A DNA stretch of 64,000 nt from Atherinomorus stipes (lineage: Eukaryota; Chordata; Actinopteri; Atheriniformes; Atherinidae), in contig JALJCO010003433.1 in the NCBI GenBank assembly GCA_023101725.1, positions 248,001 to 312,000 of the forward strand, read 5' to 3'. The position numbers and the translations under genes were made by a program. Below the pieces are notes generated by a model. That model saw only the letters and a list, made by a program, of their open reading frames with translations. It had not been told where the DNA came from and did not search any database. Shown one piece after another: positions 46,501 to 56,932 of this stretch; positions within the stretch are counted from its first letter, which is position 1, and every line of letters starts with the position of its first letter.

Positions 46501-49500
46501 ATGTTCAACAGAGCACACGGAGGTCCTCAGATGAATGAGGCCGTCGCACCTGCCTTTAAACAAACACTGCATGTTTCACTATCTGCTGCAAGCGTTAAAA
46601 ACAAACTGCGGCCAAGAGGTTTTCAGTGAGAATAGATGAAAGAGAAACACATCTGCTACACACTGCTGCTCTCCAAAAGTCCGTTCATTCATCTGAATTT
46701 GTCCAAAACCTCCTGTAGCACAGCAGGTTATGTTTCCATCCATTTGTGCTGTTCAGATTTTCTTCAACTGGTTTTCTGACTGGAAATATGAACATAACAC
46801 TGTATATACAGCTGAATAACATATACCCCAAAACAGCGACTGGCATTCAACAAAAAGTGAATATGAAGTGATGATCAGATGCAAAAGCAAAACATGACAT
46901 CATTGTTGACTGCATTAAATCTCTGTACTGTGCACTAACAATATTTCATTATACAGATTAAATGCAGGCCAGCTTGTGTGTTCAAAATATAGAGGGTACA
47001 ATGGTGTCAAAGAAAAGTTCAAAACTTTTACAGTTTGGTTTGATCCTTTTATCTTTTCCTGTCAGAGTCAGTGCAGATTAAATGATGTTGCAGCTGCTTT
47101 AATGGATACATAGTGAATCTGTGGTCAAGATGATTTCTTATGTGGTCGCTCTTAGGACTAGAAGGGAAAATGGTGTCATGTTTCCATCATTGTCGATCAG
47201 AGAAGCTAATAAATAAAATTTTCCATGTTTGTTCCAGTCTTTCTTGGACTGTTTAATCATAAATGCTTGCAACTTTTCTGTTTTTAAGTTTGTGTATTTA
47301 CCCTCCGTCAGTGTTGTTCTGTTACCGCTCAGGCTGTAAATGACATTTGATCATGATACATTTTATTGAGTCAGAAAATAGAATTGTGATGTTTTATGAT
47401 GTGGCTTCTGCCTTTTTTCAACAGTTTTCAACCTTACACATCCTGTCCCAATAATCTGATTAGTTCCAGATAGAGACCGTTTAGGTTACCCGAAATAAAG
47501 GAGTCATCACCCTTTTTTGTGGGGGATTTCTTCATTGGCCTTGGAAGGTCACCAGATTCTGCAGATCTGTCATTTTCAGATGCTTGACTTTTTGTAATAA
47601 CCCCACTTTTTTTAAATAACATCTAGTCAGTGTTTTTGTGACATATGCACTGTGGAGTTGTCTGCAATGTTTCACTGCTGTAATGTACTGGCAAATTCTG
47701 ATTATCCAGATTCCTTCATCATTTATCCACCTTCACACCATCAGCACAAAATAAACCTCAATAATATCACAAATTCTGCTGCAAAACTATTTCAACTAGG
47801 TGCTATTTAGAACCCAGAAATCAACATGAGACGATATCACAAACTTTTGCACAATCAATTCATATCAAATCACAAAAAGCAACTAAGATCTCAACATACT
47901 CATTCATTTTTTAGCTCAACCAGACATCTAAATGAAAAGATCTTTTCTTTTAACATAAAAAAGTATGCCACAGTCTGTACAGTATAGCTTTCAGATTTCC
48001 ACACAATGTAAAAGAAAAAAAAAAGATTCACTTTCTATCTATAGACATTAAAGCAGGATTTAGTGTAAACCTTACTTTAATTTAGAGCCTCAAACAGAAC
48101 AGTTTCAAAGCTTATACAAGGTTGTACAGTTTAATTATCATAGTAACACACCGCATCGCAAGATATCACCATTTCCATCATCAAATTTATACAGAAAAAA
48201 TTGGTTGCTAGAACAAAGCAAATAAAAATAATTCCATGTTCTTTCTTAAGTATCTTACAACTGAATATTGTTGTGATGTTATATTGATATTCTGAATTTG
48301 GATCAAGTCTTGCTGATCTTTGAACAGATGCAGACTGTTACAGCCCTGCCTCACTTCCTGCTTGTCTCCATGCTGTTCCCTGCGTAATTTTCCTTTTAAA
48401 TTTATCAGGTTGTTTGTTCATTTGATGGATTCCATTGTCTGAACCTTAGCGGCATCTTTTATTCATTTAGTTACAGGAAGGTTCCTTTTTCTCTTCCTCA
48501 CCTGCAGGACAGATGATTCTTTGCTGCTCTGAGACTCAAGAACAAGACATTTTGTGCCATTCCTACCCCCCAAAAACTTTGAAGTCCTTAAGACATACAT
48601 TATTTGTTCATTGTAGCACTTTAGAAAAAAAAAGTTTTTGTGTCATTTATTGCCATCGGCTCTCGAACAGTTTAAAAAGTATAAAAATTGTACACAAAAA
48701 CATGTTGTAGGTGATGATGCCATTTTCGTAAGTTACTGTTTTTTTTTTTTCTCTCAAACCAACACGACTACTCTTCCTTATTTCTTATCATAAATGTACA
48801 TAATTTTCTAACATCTGAAGATGGGAAGTGTTTGAAAAGAATTTGTCAGATAGCTTGTGAACAAATTTCTTGTTCAAGTGATATATAATGAAGTGGAAGT
48901 GAAAATGATAACAAATCCCTCCCAGTTTTGCAGATGTTATAACTCAGAAATGAGATGTTAAACAGAACGATTACATAAAATGATACAGTAACAAAAAAAA
49001 TTTAACTGGAAAAAGTAGATGAAGTAAACTTATGCTCTATTTGAGGTTCAATATCTGGGTACCGGTTAATTTCTGAGTGTGCGTGTTTAGACGTCCCCCT
49101 GCAACCGAATGGTGCTGGTTCCTGTCGGGAAAGGGCAGAGAAATGCCAGGGGAAGTAGGGAGGGGAGGCTTCCTGTTGGTAAACATCCTCCCAGATTAAC
49201 AGTATAATTAAAGAGGGTGTTCTTAGTGAACACGGGCTTTAAAATAGGGGGGTGGTGTCAGGATGCTCATGGGAATCCTCTACACATTATCCTGCTCACA
49301 GAGATCAACTTATCTGCAATCCGACCGTGGTCAGCTGGCACAATCTTCAACCTATGATACCTTTAAGCACTGATTTAAGATTAATTCCCAAATAATGTTA
49401 GTTTCTTCTCCTGATGCAGAGCACAAAACTCAGATCTTCCCCTTCAGGGTATTACAGCTGCTTTCTCTACAAATGCTTTCAGCAGTGTGACTTCCTGCAT

Positions 49501-50712
49501 GTCAACATGAGCTTTGTGTTTGATTGATCAGAGGTGCCAAGCACACACATAAAAACACACACATACAACCCCGTGCTGCCTGGCACAAGGAGGTTGTCCA
49601 TCTGTTTCTCACCGCAGCAGATGAAGATCTGACTTCTAAAAACAGATATGACGAGGTGAGATGGTGAGAGCAGCAGGAACAGAGTGGCAAACTCAAAAAG
49701 GATGGAGAAGGAATCACAAGAGCTGAGGGGGACGAAAGAGATGAGAGGGAGCTGGGAAGAGTGGGAGTAAAGAGGAGAGAGCAGGACTTGGCATGGTTTG
49801 AAGCGCTGGTTGTCTGTGATGAGATGTTTTTTCTTTTTCCTTCTCCAGAGAGACAATGACTGAGCTCAGCGTGGGTGTGTTTGTTCTAGATTTTCTCATC
49901 TTACTTTTTTCATCCATTTACAGATTTATGACTAAACGTGCCCACAACATCCAAGTCACTTCTAAAAAGACAGAACCTACTTGTGGCTATAAAAAGACCG
50001 ACACTATCAAGAGACAAGAAATGAAATTGTGAAGAACTGTGTCAACTTTTTTAAAAAGTGGAAATGGCATTGGAGAAATTTCTATTCTAGTTCAAAACAT
50101 ACAAAAATAGGTTTTACGTCCTCAAATAAATAACTTTACAATTAGTCTTCCAACAAGCTTAAAAAGCATGATCTCCTGTGATTGAAAACAGAAAGCAGCT
50201 TAAATCTCCCCAATCTCCTCAGCTTAGAACAGTTTATCTACTTAATCAGTTTAATTAAATAAAGGTGTGGTTTTCCTAAGAACCTGTTGGTCAGACAGCA
50301 TAAACACGATCATTACATCATGGCACTCAAAACCGACAGAAGTATAGACAACACACCAGAGATGCAGCTATATCTGATCAGAGGAAAACTACATCATATC
50401 ATCGTTTTTATTCCCTTTAAAAGAATTAATGTGACTAAATGAATGCTGTGATCAGTCTACACAAGCATTGTAGACGACTTGATAGTCGAACAACCTGTTC
50501 ATCCAGAAGTGAAGCAGCTTTGCTGCTAAAAAGCATCTGTTGCATCGGAAAGATAGAGCGCGTGGTATTTTCTCATTTTCCCATAATAGCATCTATTTCT
50601 CTATCCAAGTCTGTGGTCTTACCTGCGTGTGCGGATGATGGTCGAACATGTCCATTTGGATCTCCTGGGTTGAGGTCGAAGGCGTCCTGGACATACTACT
50701 TTTCTGTACCAT
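18197..50712 (-). CDS. cacnb1: voltage-gated calcium channel beta-1 subunit, 14 exon positions plus alternative exon 7
   Basis: Cytosolic MAGUK-like subunit that binds the alpha-1 AID helix, traffics Cav1/Cav2 channels and supports skeletal excitation-contraction coupling. Minus-strand coding exons: e1 50623-50712, e2 45336-45422, e3 31219-31338, e4 30966-31088, e5 29548-29684, e6 29205-29272, e7a 27916-28076 or e7b 27469-27497, e8 24015-24095, e9 23881-23939, e10 23682-23791, e11 21287-21438, e12 20346-20441, e13 19968-20252 or 20067-20252, e14 18197-18730. All junctions are in phase. The 7a form with the short end is 522 aa and the 7b form 478 aa, close to or equal to the human isoforms as I recall them. 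The SH3 domain lies roughly at residues 100-205 ([20 protein letters not shown]), then the variable HOOK, then the guanylate-kinase-like domain from residue 263 ([14 protein letters not shown]). The N-terminus [12 protein letters not shown] and the 7a/C-terminal sequences identify beta-1 rather than beta-2 to beta-4. Tandem with arl5c, divergent from rpl19. Confidence 0.95.
19968..20252 (-). CDS. cacnb1: cacnb1 exon 13 with alternative donor
   Basis: The exon starts [19 protein letters not shown]. Read through, it ends SLRRNMDLW and then a short acidic tail with stop at 19,968, giving the beta-1a-type end. An in-phase internal donor (CTGCAG/GTACAG, exon edge 20,067) instead joins exon 14. The two outcomes reproduce the beta-1a versus beta-1b choice known in mammals. 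Confidence 0.9.
   Translation of the reverse strand, partial: ELFDIILDENQLEDACEHLADYLEAYWKATHPPSSNPPNPLLNRTMATAALAASPEPVSNLQVQVLTSLRRNMDLWPDMDGAVATEGKEEEHTL
20880..21268 (-). repeat. fish interspersed repeat with ACCTCCACCAAGGAGGT terminus
   Basis: Read on the minus strand, the element starts with the palindromic word ACCTCCACCAAGGAGGT, then GTTTGTTTGTCAGCAA, then GGTGGTGATCCAGATC, in the order of a repeat widespread in fish. A second degenerate CTGGATCCAGATCAA block lies at about 20,950. It sits in cacnb1 intron 11, only about 20 bp from the exon 11 donor. Confidence 0.65.
21877..21906. repeat. AAAC microsatellite
   Basis: About seven tandem AAAC units in cacnb1 intron 10. Confidence 0.9.
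25480..26712. repeat. nested composite: inverted repeat copies around a LINE 3' end
   Basis: A repeat starting TTAAAGATGCACTTTGTAAC at 25,481 is matched in inverted orientation by the sequence ending at 26,712 (reverse complement begins TTAAAGCAACTACACAAGTT). Similarity runs at least 150 bp and includes the shared words TTTGATGACAC and CCTGGAGC-like blocks. A third terminus of the same family (TTTAAAGATGCACTA on the minus strand) lies at about 26,320-26,337 and abuts the LINE fragment at 25,918-26,283. No target duplications were identified. Confidence 0.65.
25918..26283 (+). mobile_element. 5'-truncated LINE 3' end (L2/Rex-like)
   Basis: Plus-strand words GAGCTGGAATGAGTTTCCTC, GGGCTCTCCCTCAG, GAGCCAGATGAGGTGGCTTA, CATCTGGTCAGGA, GAAGATCCAGGACCTGCTGG and CCTTGGATAAGTGGC occur in the order of a very common fish LINE terminus, which ends in GGATGGATGGAT repeats as here. 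The translated remnant of the RT C-terminal region is broken by several stops, so it is inactive. Clade is from memory. Confidence 0.75.
27469..27497 (-). CDS. cacnb1: cacnb1 alternative exon 7b (29 bp)
   Basis: Acceptor TTGTAG and donor GTGAGT flank a 29-bp exon encoding [10 protein letters not shown] in the frame left by exon 6. The human counterpart, as I recall it, reads SAKQKQKS. Its length leaves the same phase as exon 7a, so one or the other is used. It is far below the size of ordinary ORF detection and was found by splice phase and the KQKQK signature. Confidence 0.9.
27916..28076 (-). CDS. cacnb1: cacnb1 alternative exon 7a (161 bp)
   Basis: 161-bp exon with a CATCAG acceptor and GTAACA donor encoding an acidic linker ([15 protein letters not shown]) and ending RLPFFKK. 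This is the long HOOK insert of skeletal beta-1a-type isoforms. It lies upstream of 7b, the conserved vertebrate order. Both exons are 2 modulo 3 in length, so they are interchangeable but using both or neither would shift the frame. Confidence 0.92.
29931..29976. repeat. short CTCAAAAGTTTGGGATCA repeat
   Basis: Inverted words GTTTGGGATCA and TGATCCCAAAC enclose a short AT-rich core. It resembles the element at 30,515-30,594 in layout (CTCAAAAGTTT, then AATGGAAAA). It is likely a degraded, partly deleted copy. Confidence 0.5.
29986..30478. mobile_element. non-autonomous Tc1/mariner-like relic
   Basis: A 493-bp AT-rich block is bounded by TA and by related ends: TACAGTGGTGTACAAAAGC on the left, and on the reverse complement of the right TACAGTCATCCTCAAAATT. 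TA plus CAGT termini fit Tc1/mariner insertion. No transposase frame survives. Class is inferred from the ends. Confidence 0.5.
30515..30594. mobile_element. 80-bp MITE with perfect 20-bp inverted termini
   Basis: ACACTACAGCTCAAAAGTTT at 30,515-30,534 is the exact reverse complement of 30,575-30,594. The 40-bp core is AT-rich. It lies in cacnb1 intron 4. Confidence 0.8.
33319..33575. repeat. inverted-repeat-bounded element with internal degenerate tandem units
   Basis: TTGTGCAAGTTC at 33,319-33,330 and its exact complement at 33,564-33,575 bound a 257-bp segment. Inside, three related units starting TTGTGGTCATG, TGTGGCCACAT and TTGTGGCCATG repeat every 38-43 bp from about 33,456. It resembles a non-autonomous DNA element. 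The left end AGTGTTGTGC is hAT-like. Confidence 0.55.
33625..34480 (+). pseudogene. truncated, frameshifted non-LTR retrotransposon RT C-terminus
   Basis: Fragments in several plus-strand frames line up with the C-terminal part of a fish non-LTR reverse transcriptase protein. They include a zinc-knuckle-like [19 protein letters not shown], in which the usual His is replaced, then [35 protein letters not shown] and IELTVPWEEG after a stop. Stops and frame changes interrupt it, and the 5' part is missing. It is a dead insertion in cacnb1 intron 2, in opposite orientation to the gene. Confidence 0.7.
35532..35612. repeat. common fish dispersed repeat (AAGTAAGTAAGT / GTGCTGCACAA)
   Basis: AAGTAAGTAAGTAAGC followed by TTTTATTTCTGTAGCGCCT and CACAAGGTGCTGCACAA follows the order of a well-known short fish repeat whose consensus ends near GTGCTTTACA. 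It is diverged and non-coding. Confidence 0.6.
37279..37445 (+). mobile_element. tRNA-derived SINE
   Basis: An A-box-like TGGCCTCATGG at about 37,290 and a B-box-like GGTTTGATTTC at 37,332-37,342 form a polymerase III promoter. A conserved tail TTTCCTGTCT and AAGCAAAATGCC follows. This matches a widespread fish SINE. The B box has lost the CG of GGTTCGA, consistent with decay. Confidence 0.7.
41455..41502. repeat. GT-rich microsatellite
   Basis: Imperfect TGTGTG tracts in cacnb1 intron 2, with a related tract near 41,410. Confidence 0.7.
42272..42285 (+). promoter_or_regulatory. CTCF-like motif
   Basis: CCACTAGAGGGCAA matches the vertebrate CTCF core CCASYAGRKGGCRS at 13 of 14 positions. 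It lies in cacnb1 intron 2. Binding is not demonstrated. Confidence 0.4.
43496..43529. repeat. 34-nt uninterrupted C run
   Basis: Thirty-four consecutive C residues, so the minus (cacnb1 transcript) strand carries a 34-nt G run able to form G-quadruplexes. The exact length is error-prone in assemblies. Confidence 0.85.
45802..45838. repeat. perfect 16-bp inverted repeat, 5-nt loop
   Basis: CATGGCGATGTGGGCT and its exact reverse complement flank the loop CATCC. It is GC-richer than its surroundings and lies 166 bp upstream of tRNA-Cys copy 4. A DNA cruciform or RNA hairpin is possible; its origin is unknown. Confidence 0.85.
46005..46076 (+). tRNA. tRNA-Cys (GCA), copy 4, inside cacnb1 intron 1
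   Basis: 72-nt cloverleaf identical to copy 3, with GCA anticodon and TCCGG/CCGGA T-stem. It lies in cacnb1 intron 1 on the opposite strand, so polymerase III and polymerase II transcription would converge. A clear TTTT terminator is seen about 20 nt downstream (TTGTTTTAAAG). Confidence 0.94.
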
Positions 50713-52820
50713 TTGATTTCACTTTTTTGGGAGAGGAGAAAAAATCTATTTGAGTGTTGTTTGTCTATGATGCTGCCGACTGTCTCATCTTCTTTTTTTC
50801 TTCTGTCCAGGGAGGGTGAAGCCGCTGATGTATCTGAGCTGGCTGGTAAAATAATGGCAACAGCTGCCTTCCTCCAGCCTGTAGCTTTTTACACACTGGC
50901 GCACCGAGCTTTAACACCAGCGTCAAGTTAGCGGAATGACGCAGAGATGCATCCGGTCATGGAAGTAAAATTCATGGATTTACCTGAAACAAACAATTTA
51001 ATTAGGCTTCGCCTGAGTTTAAACTCATAAGAAATACTAGTTAATATTTAAATTGTGGGGTAATATAAAATTAATTTGCATTCATTTATATTCATCTCAG
51101 TTTTCAGCTGTACGTGAGGATCAAGGATCGTCTGAGAGATCCAAAGTGGATTTATTTGGCAGAAGAGTGAAAAATAAATAAACAGCCAAAATGATTAAAA
51201 TAAGAGGAATAAATGCCGCTCTTCTCTATTCTAGATCGACGTCTGATCGGATCCAGTAAACTCCATATATTTGTGATTTCATTCTGAAAGCAGCATCCTT
51301 TGATTTCCGGTGTGTTTCTGCGGATTTCTGTCTGTCTTGACGCCGTTTCTGTCCCTTCTGTGCGCTCCACAGACTCCAGCTGGAAGCCGAGGTCCACGCC
51401 CCGTTGAATAAACCCCACCTTTGCTTATTGAGTGATGGGAAAGCAGCAGAGCTCCAGCGATGAAGGCTGGAGGCATGCAGGCCACTAGTCTCCACACACC
51501 GAGATTAAAAACAAAAACAAAAAACTGAGGTGCTGCAGTGCGGATGGTCAGTTTTATCTTTGGTTTTTGCAGCAGCAGGAAGATTCTGAGTCTGGAGTCA
51601 AAATGATTTAAAGAAGAGGAGACTCATGCTGATGTTGCCTTGAGAAAAAACATAAAAGCTCCCCAGGGACCCAGGTCCACATCTGACCTAATACTGACCC
51701 CACTGTGGATGAGCCAACAGCTGACTGAATGATATAGCAGTCAGAGTTTTGCTGGTGTCCTAAAAGATATTGAAAATGATCAACATTTACAGTTCAAAAG
51801 CCGATTGGTGAGTTGTACAGCTCGCAGACTTCTGTCATGATCATGGTGAATAGAAGTTAAATGTACCAACAGTGACATAGAGAAACATTCATAAAAAGAT
51901 AAGCAAAACATAATGATGCAGGACAGTTTGCTTTATGCTCAACAAGCAGCTCCTCTGCTCAAAATGAAAGTTTCAGGCTTCATGAAATGAAAAAAGTCTT
52001 TACAGAAACAAGAGATCAGCAAGAACATTTGAAGTTTAAGGAGGATGCCTAAAAAAGACATTTTTTAAAGACTGTTTTTGTCAAATTATAACAGAAATTT
52101 ACAGCACAAATATAACATTTTGGGCCAATATGATTAAAACTCACATGATTTGATTCTTTGATTTATTTATTAACATTTCATGCATCATGATTGCTCTTAC
52201 CGTCCAAATGAACAGCTAGAAAACACTTAACATATTCTTTCTACGTATGTTTGATCAAATTCTACTCTTCTTGTAATATTTCTGTCCCAATTTATTGATT
52301 TTTGACATTTTTGTTAGTCTTTTTTTTTGTATATTTGTTTGTATTGTCTGACTCCAACATAAAAGACTACTTCCTTGTACAATAATATTACTGATCAAAA
52401 CATAAATTCTGATTTTGATTCAAGCTACATTTGTTTTGGAGTAAGCATGACCTGGTGTTTTTTGTTTGTACAGAGATCTGATTAAATAGAGTGATATCTT
52501 TTCTGAAGAATTTCTGTTTCATTTCCAGCTATGCTGCAAAAATTGAAAGTTTCCTGGTCATTTCACGGTAAACTAAGCAGAGGAAGGAAATGGCGGGCAA
52601 TGATGAACACAACAAACAAGCAACAGGCCTGTGTTGCTTTTTTATGTTTGTTAATATTTGCCACTAAAATTACATGAACCAGTTTGGTAATATTGTTTTT
52701 TTACCTATTTTGAGGACTCAATGAAGATATGGGAGTTTGAGATCTTTTTTTTTAAATGACACAGACTCAATTTCTATACCAAGATTTATTATAACTGGAT
52801 AAAAGATAAATGAGTTATAG

Positions 52821-52980
52821 CCAAGGGCAGATCAGGAGATAGAGTGGCTGTCCATCAATCCAAGGTTGATGTTTTGATCCCCAGCTAACTGAGCCCACAT
52901 TTCAACCTTGGACAAGACATTGAGCCTACATTCACACTGCTGTCAGTTACATGATGCTCTAGATAAAAACAACTAAAAAT
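52821..52980 (+). mobile_element. tRNA-derived SINE, decayed
   Basis: AGATAGAGTGGCTGTCCATC (A-box region), GTTGATGTTTTGATCCCC (B-box region) and TTTCAACCTTGGACAAGACA occur in the order of a fish SINE. The B box is degraded. Confidence 0.65.
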
Positions 52981-53171
52981 TCAAATTAACACCCAAAATG
53001 AACTTTCATTTATAATTCTGAAAAGTTTATTTATTTATTTTTTTCTTACTGATGCAATCAAAATCCAAAAACTTAGAGAAACGTCTGTGCCAAGGGGAAA
53101 CGATTTCAGAGCATAAATGAACGCCCGGAACAAGGACATTTCCACACGCCAAGTTTGGACACCGTGCGTGA

Positions 53172-53230
53172 TGACGTATTGGCGGGACAAATCATTCAGC
53201 TGGTGATAGTGCAGTAATAGTGCACTATCA
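53172..53230. promoter_or_regulatory. CRE-like and E2F-like sites beside a 10-bp hairpin
   Basis: TGACGTA (53,172-53,178) is directly followed by TTGGCGGGA (53,179-53,187), a good E2F consensus. A hairpin TGATAGTGCA/TGCACTATCA with a 7-nt loop spans 53,204-53,230. This is 2.5 kb upstream of cacnb1 exon 1. Function is inferred from motifs only. Confidence 0.3.
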
Positions 53231-55498
53231 CTGCACCACTTCTGGCAGAAAAAGGAGGAACTTTTTCATGCCCAGATCTGTACATGAAACCTTAAAAGCA
53301 GCTGGGTGCAAAAGGAAAGAAACATTTAAAAGAACCAAGAATAGAAGCATGATTTAAAATTAAAACAAAACAAAAGAGTGAACATAGAAATACAGCTGAG
53401 GACAGGTGGGTCTTTAAAATGGATTTCATCAAATATTTGCATGTTTTGGTCAGCTGATGTCTTTTGTTTGCTGCTGCAGTGAACGGGAATTCATTTTGGG
53501 CTCACTGACTACAGATGCTGCAGTATGTGCACCAGCCAGATCCTCCCTAAAAAAATTATAATAATAATAATTAGAAAAACATTTCAGCCCTTATGCATCA
53601 ACTCAGAAATGAATGCATCTTCAGGTCTGTCATGTCGAATCAGTTTGTGCTACCTGGCTGAAAAAGATGCTTTAGAAAGCCATGAGAGTTAAGTCAAGTG
53701 GAGGAGGAGCCAAAACAAAAAGTGGAAAACACTGAAAAGTGTGTAAGATTCTGTGAAAAATGCAGAGTGACATGAGTAATATTTGTCCGTTTCTGTAATG
53801 CTAATCACGTTCACTGCATAACCAGGCTGGAAACTGGAACATTTCAGTGGCTGTATCTCAAGAAAATCACAATGTTTGATTGTTTATGATTCTTTGAAGG
53901 CAACAGCAAACAAAATGGAATAACTACGAAGCCCTCACAGGCCTGATGACATCATATGGCTTATGTAAACCTAAATAAACTAAAGGGGCAATCATCCACC
54001 TCTCACAGAAATCACAAAGTGTGACATCTAATCTGTGTGACGTTGCTAGCAGAGATGATGCTGTTGGACTGACTAAGATCCTCCTCTGCTGCTGCAGCAT
54101 CTTCCGGTGAACCAGTGGGAGGAAGCATCATACAAAGTTTTCCCTTTTTTTTGTGAAGCAGTGATTCACCGTCATAGTGTATATTGATAGTAATCATGCT
54201 TTTGTGAGCCCATGCAACTCTTCTGCAGGAGCACATACTCCTTTAGAAAAAAGCCGTGTGCAGCAGAACAGCATTTCACTTATTCTCAGTTGGATTGCTC
54301 ACTTTTGATTTCTGCCCAAGGTGAGTGTAATGAGTCAGAGATGGCTGTCTTCAGTGTACAATGACATCTCTGGCCTCTTACTGATGTTTGTCCTCACAAC
54401 TGCAGGCACAAAGTGTAAAGTTCCCACCATGGTCAACACCATACTGTAAATATGCCTTTTTATTTCCTAATGTTGTTTTAGGAAATTGTTTCTTCCTTGG
54501 TTTTGTAAATAATGACTTTATATTTCATGAGCAATGGAAGTAGCATTGCCAGATGCCACTTTGGACCCTTCATCATAGACATCCTGGTGAATCCTGCTCT
54601 GCAAAGTGGGACCACGATGACCCTCTGAACCGCGTGATTTATGTCATTTTTGAAGTGTTGTTTGGGTTTGCTAATGCGTCCATGAAGCTGATGGTGAGAG
54701 GTGACCTCAGACTTAGAAGGCGCTGCTTTCAGCAATATTGATGACATTAAACTCACATTGAAAGATCAATGCCTGCTGACCAATTAAATGATCTAGTAAA
54801 CTGTTGGCCATTTCATTGCAACCTGGGACTTGGGATTGTTCACTTCTACCAAGGTGGTTAAACTGACACACCAGTTTGTTCACTGGTTACTAAAAACACT
54901 CTAAATAAACAAAGAAAAATTGACCATATGTAAGGTATGACTCACCATCTATGCAGCCAAATCTATTCTATCGTATTATAACAGTTTAAATTAGACAAAT
55001 GATGAAACCACAGAGCTGTGATAGAAATATATTAAGTATTTAGGAAGAGCTTAAAAAAAGCATTTCCAGAATCACGAGAAACTCATTAAAAGACAACATG
55101 TTAGCTTTTATAGTGCTGTCCTGCTGGATGACACATTATTCTGCACTCTGCAGTGACTAAAGTTGAAGCTGTTGAATGCTTTTGCAGATCTTGATCATTT
55201 TGTTTGGTATTCTTGGTTACCTGCCACGAAGAAGCCTCACGAGTGGTCCTCATGCACCCACGCCGTATTGCTATGGTGATGGACTGCTGCTTTAAAGGGT
55301 TAAGGGTGCAAAAGCACCAACCATAACAAGGAGCTGGTCAAATGGTAACGTACCAGTTGGCTATTTTTACAAGAGTCTTCATAAGTACCCACCCACAACA
55401 CCAACACACTGTTTCCACTTTTTCTCTCTTAGCAATGGGCACTAAAAAGATGCAAAAGCACATTTTTCAGATCTATTGCAATCTTCTGAGCTGTTCAA

Positions 55499-55531
55499 CC
55501 CCCCCCCCCCCCCCCCCCCTTTTTTTTTTTA
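55499..55531. repeat. C run followed by T run
   Basis: About 20 consecutive C followed by about 11 T. Length may be unreliable. Confidence 0.8.
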
Positions 55532-56281
55532 ACTCTTGTGGAGCTGCATGTTTTAGAAATGATCTTTGTACAGGATTTATTTGTTTGTTTCAATACCATG
55601 CGTTTTTGTAAGTTGTTAATTTTTTAAAATCTGGAGTCCCCCAATTAGGGGACTTGGAGAACAGATGGTGCCAAACTGGGCCAGAATGGCCACTTTGGAG
55701 AACTCACTTTTATCAGAGTTGGCATTTACAGATGTAACGTTCACATTTTGTACTTTTTTGTACTTTAATAAAGGTTCTGAGCTACAGCTGTATCACTCAT
55801 AAGGGATATACATGTACATCCATCCTGAAAGGGTTTCTTAATTTTTTTTAAGGCTGTCTTCATTTAATTTTTACTTGTAATATATATATGATATTTATAC
55901 ATCTTTACAAATATCACAAGTGTTCTCCAAAAGTATTGAAATAGATAAACAGATAAATTGGGGTTGCAGAGATGTAACTCATTTTGTAACGCAATTCTCA
56001 AGCAGAGGTCCAAAAAATAGGCCTGGGGCTCAAAGGTTTAAGTCTTATTGATTTATTTTTACACCTTTTAAAGGTGCATCGCTTTTCTATTTTATATGTG
56101 CAGTGCATATTAATTTATTGTATCATGCATGGAAATATAGTAAATATTGTAATAATAACATCTCTATTATATCTTTATTTATTTGTTTTTTTTATATAGT
56201 TTATATATTGTGTACATACAGTATGTATGCCTATTTCCCTTTAATTTTTATTCTATTTAATATTTGGTGTTTGTGTGTGTA

Positions 56282-56299
56282 TCTCTCTCTCTCTCTCTC

Positions 56300-56342
<43 letters not shown>

Positions 56343-56343
56343 A
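56282..56343. repeat. compound CT / AT / GT microsatellite
   Basis: A CT tract, then about 15 AT dinucleotides, then a short GT tract. Likely polymorphic. Confidence 0.9.
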
Positions 56344-56550
56344 TTATTTGCCTGATCAACTTTGATAATGTCCTGATAAGACCTTAAATGTAAAAGGAAG
56401 AGTTGACAGATGACAACCGACTGACGAAGAAAAAAATGATGGAACAATCGATCTATAGTGTACGATCAATCATCAATGATCCAATAGCATTGGAAATGTT
56501 GACAATGCATTAATCATTTATGAGATTTTCTTATGAAAGAACATGTTGAA

Positions 56551-56756
56551 TGGGCTATATATGCACAACTCCACTGCTTCCTTAGCTAGTGCTCCTTTAC
56601 CTCCTGTCTTTCATTACTGAACAAACTGATTAATCCAGGTGTGCCTGACCTCAGTAACTACAATGACGATGGACAGACACACCTGGATTAATCAGTTTGT
56701 CCAGTAACGAAAGACAGGTAACAAAGGAGCTGGCGTGGTGTTGTGAATATAGCCCA
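56551..56756. mobile_element. palindromic MITE with 5-bp target duplication
   Basis: The 206-bp element starts TGGGCTATAT and ends ATATAGCCCA. The two halves are complementary almost throughout (for example AAACTGATTAATCCAGGTGT against ACACCTGGATTAATCAGTTT). TTGAA flanks both sides (56,546-56,550 and 56,757-56,761). It encodes nothing and folds as one long hairpin. It lies 430 bp upstream of the rpl19 start region. Confidence 0.85.
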
Positions 56757-56932
56757 TTGAATACACAAATAGAAATAAACTGCGAAAAAAAAAAGAAAAT
56801 CAGATGGGCATTTTAACATTAAAACAGCATGACAACACGCATAATCGTGATATTTGACACGAGTATTATGTTTATGTGGTTAACACCGCCCTCGTGTGGT
56901 TGAGCAGCAGAGTACATTGAGCTACAACTTCA

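Larger units (their letters stand above)
45423..50622. other. cacnb1 intron 1 (5.2 kb)
   Basis: Contains a 16-bp perfect hairpin at 45,802 and tRNA-Cys copy 4 at 46,005 on the opposite strand. The remainder is AT-rich with no recognised alternative first exon, though other N-termini are known for beta subunits. Confidence 0.55.
50713..56545. other. upstream flank of cacnb1 and intergenic spacer
   Basis: The cacnb1 5'UTR and promoter should lie within the first few hundred bases, but no TATA box stands out. The region includes a SINE at 52.8 kb, a CRE/E2F-like pair and hairpin at 53.2 kb, a C/T run at 55.5 kb and a compound microsatellite at 56.3 kb. No further exon was recognised. Confidence 0.5.

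Noticed and set aside
49479..49856. 125-codon minus-strand open frame in cacnb1 intron 1
   Set aside because: Low-complexity Ser/Leu/Phe-rich translation from a purine-rich strand; not protein-like and not flanked by in-phase splice sites.
54522..54756. Two short plus-strand frames (starting MSNGSSIARCHF and NRVIYVIFEV)
   Set aside because: They look mildly protein-like but have stops between them, no splice support and no family I recognise. At most a decayed pseudogene.
55634..55660. AGTCCCC/GGGGACT short hairpin
   Set aside because: Only 7 bp of stem; expected by chance in a window of this size.
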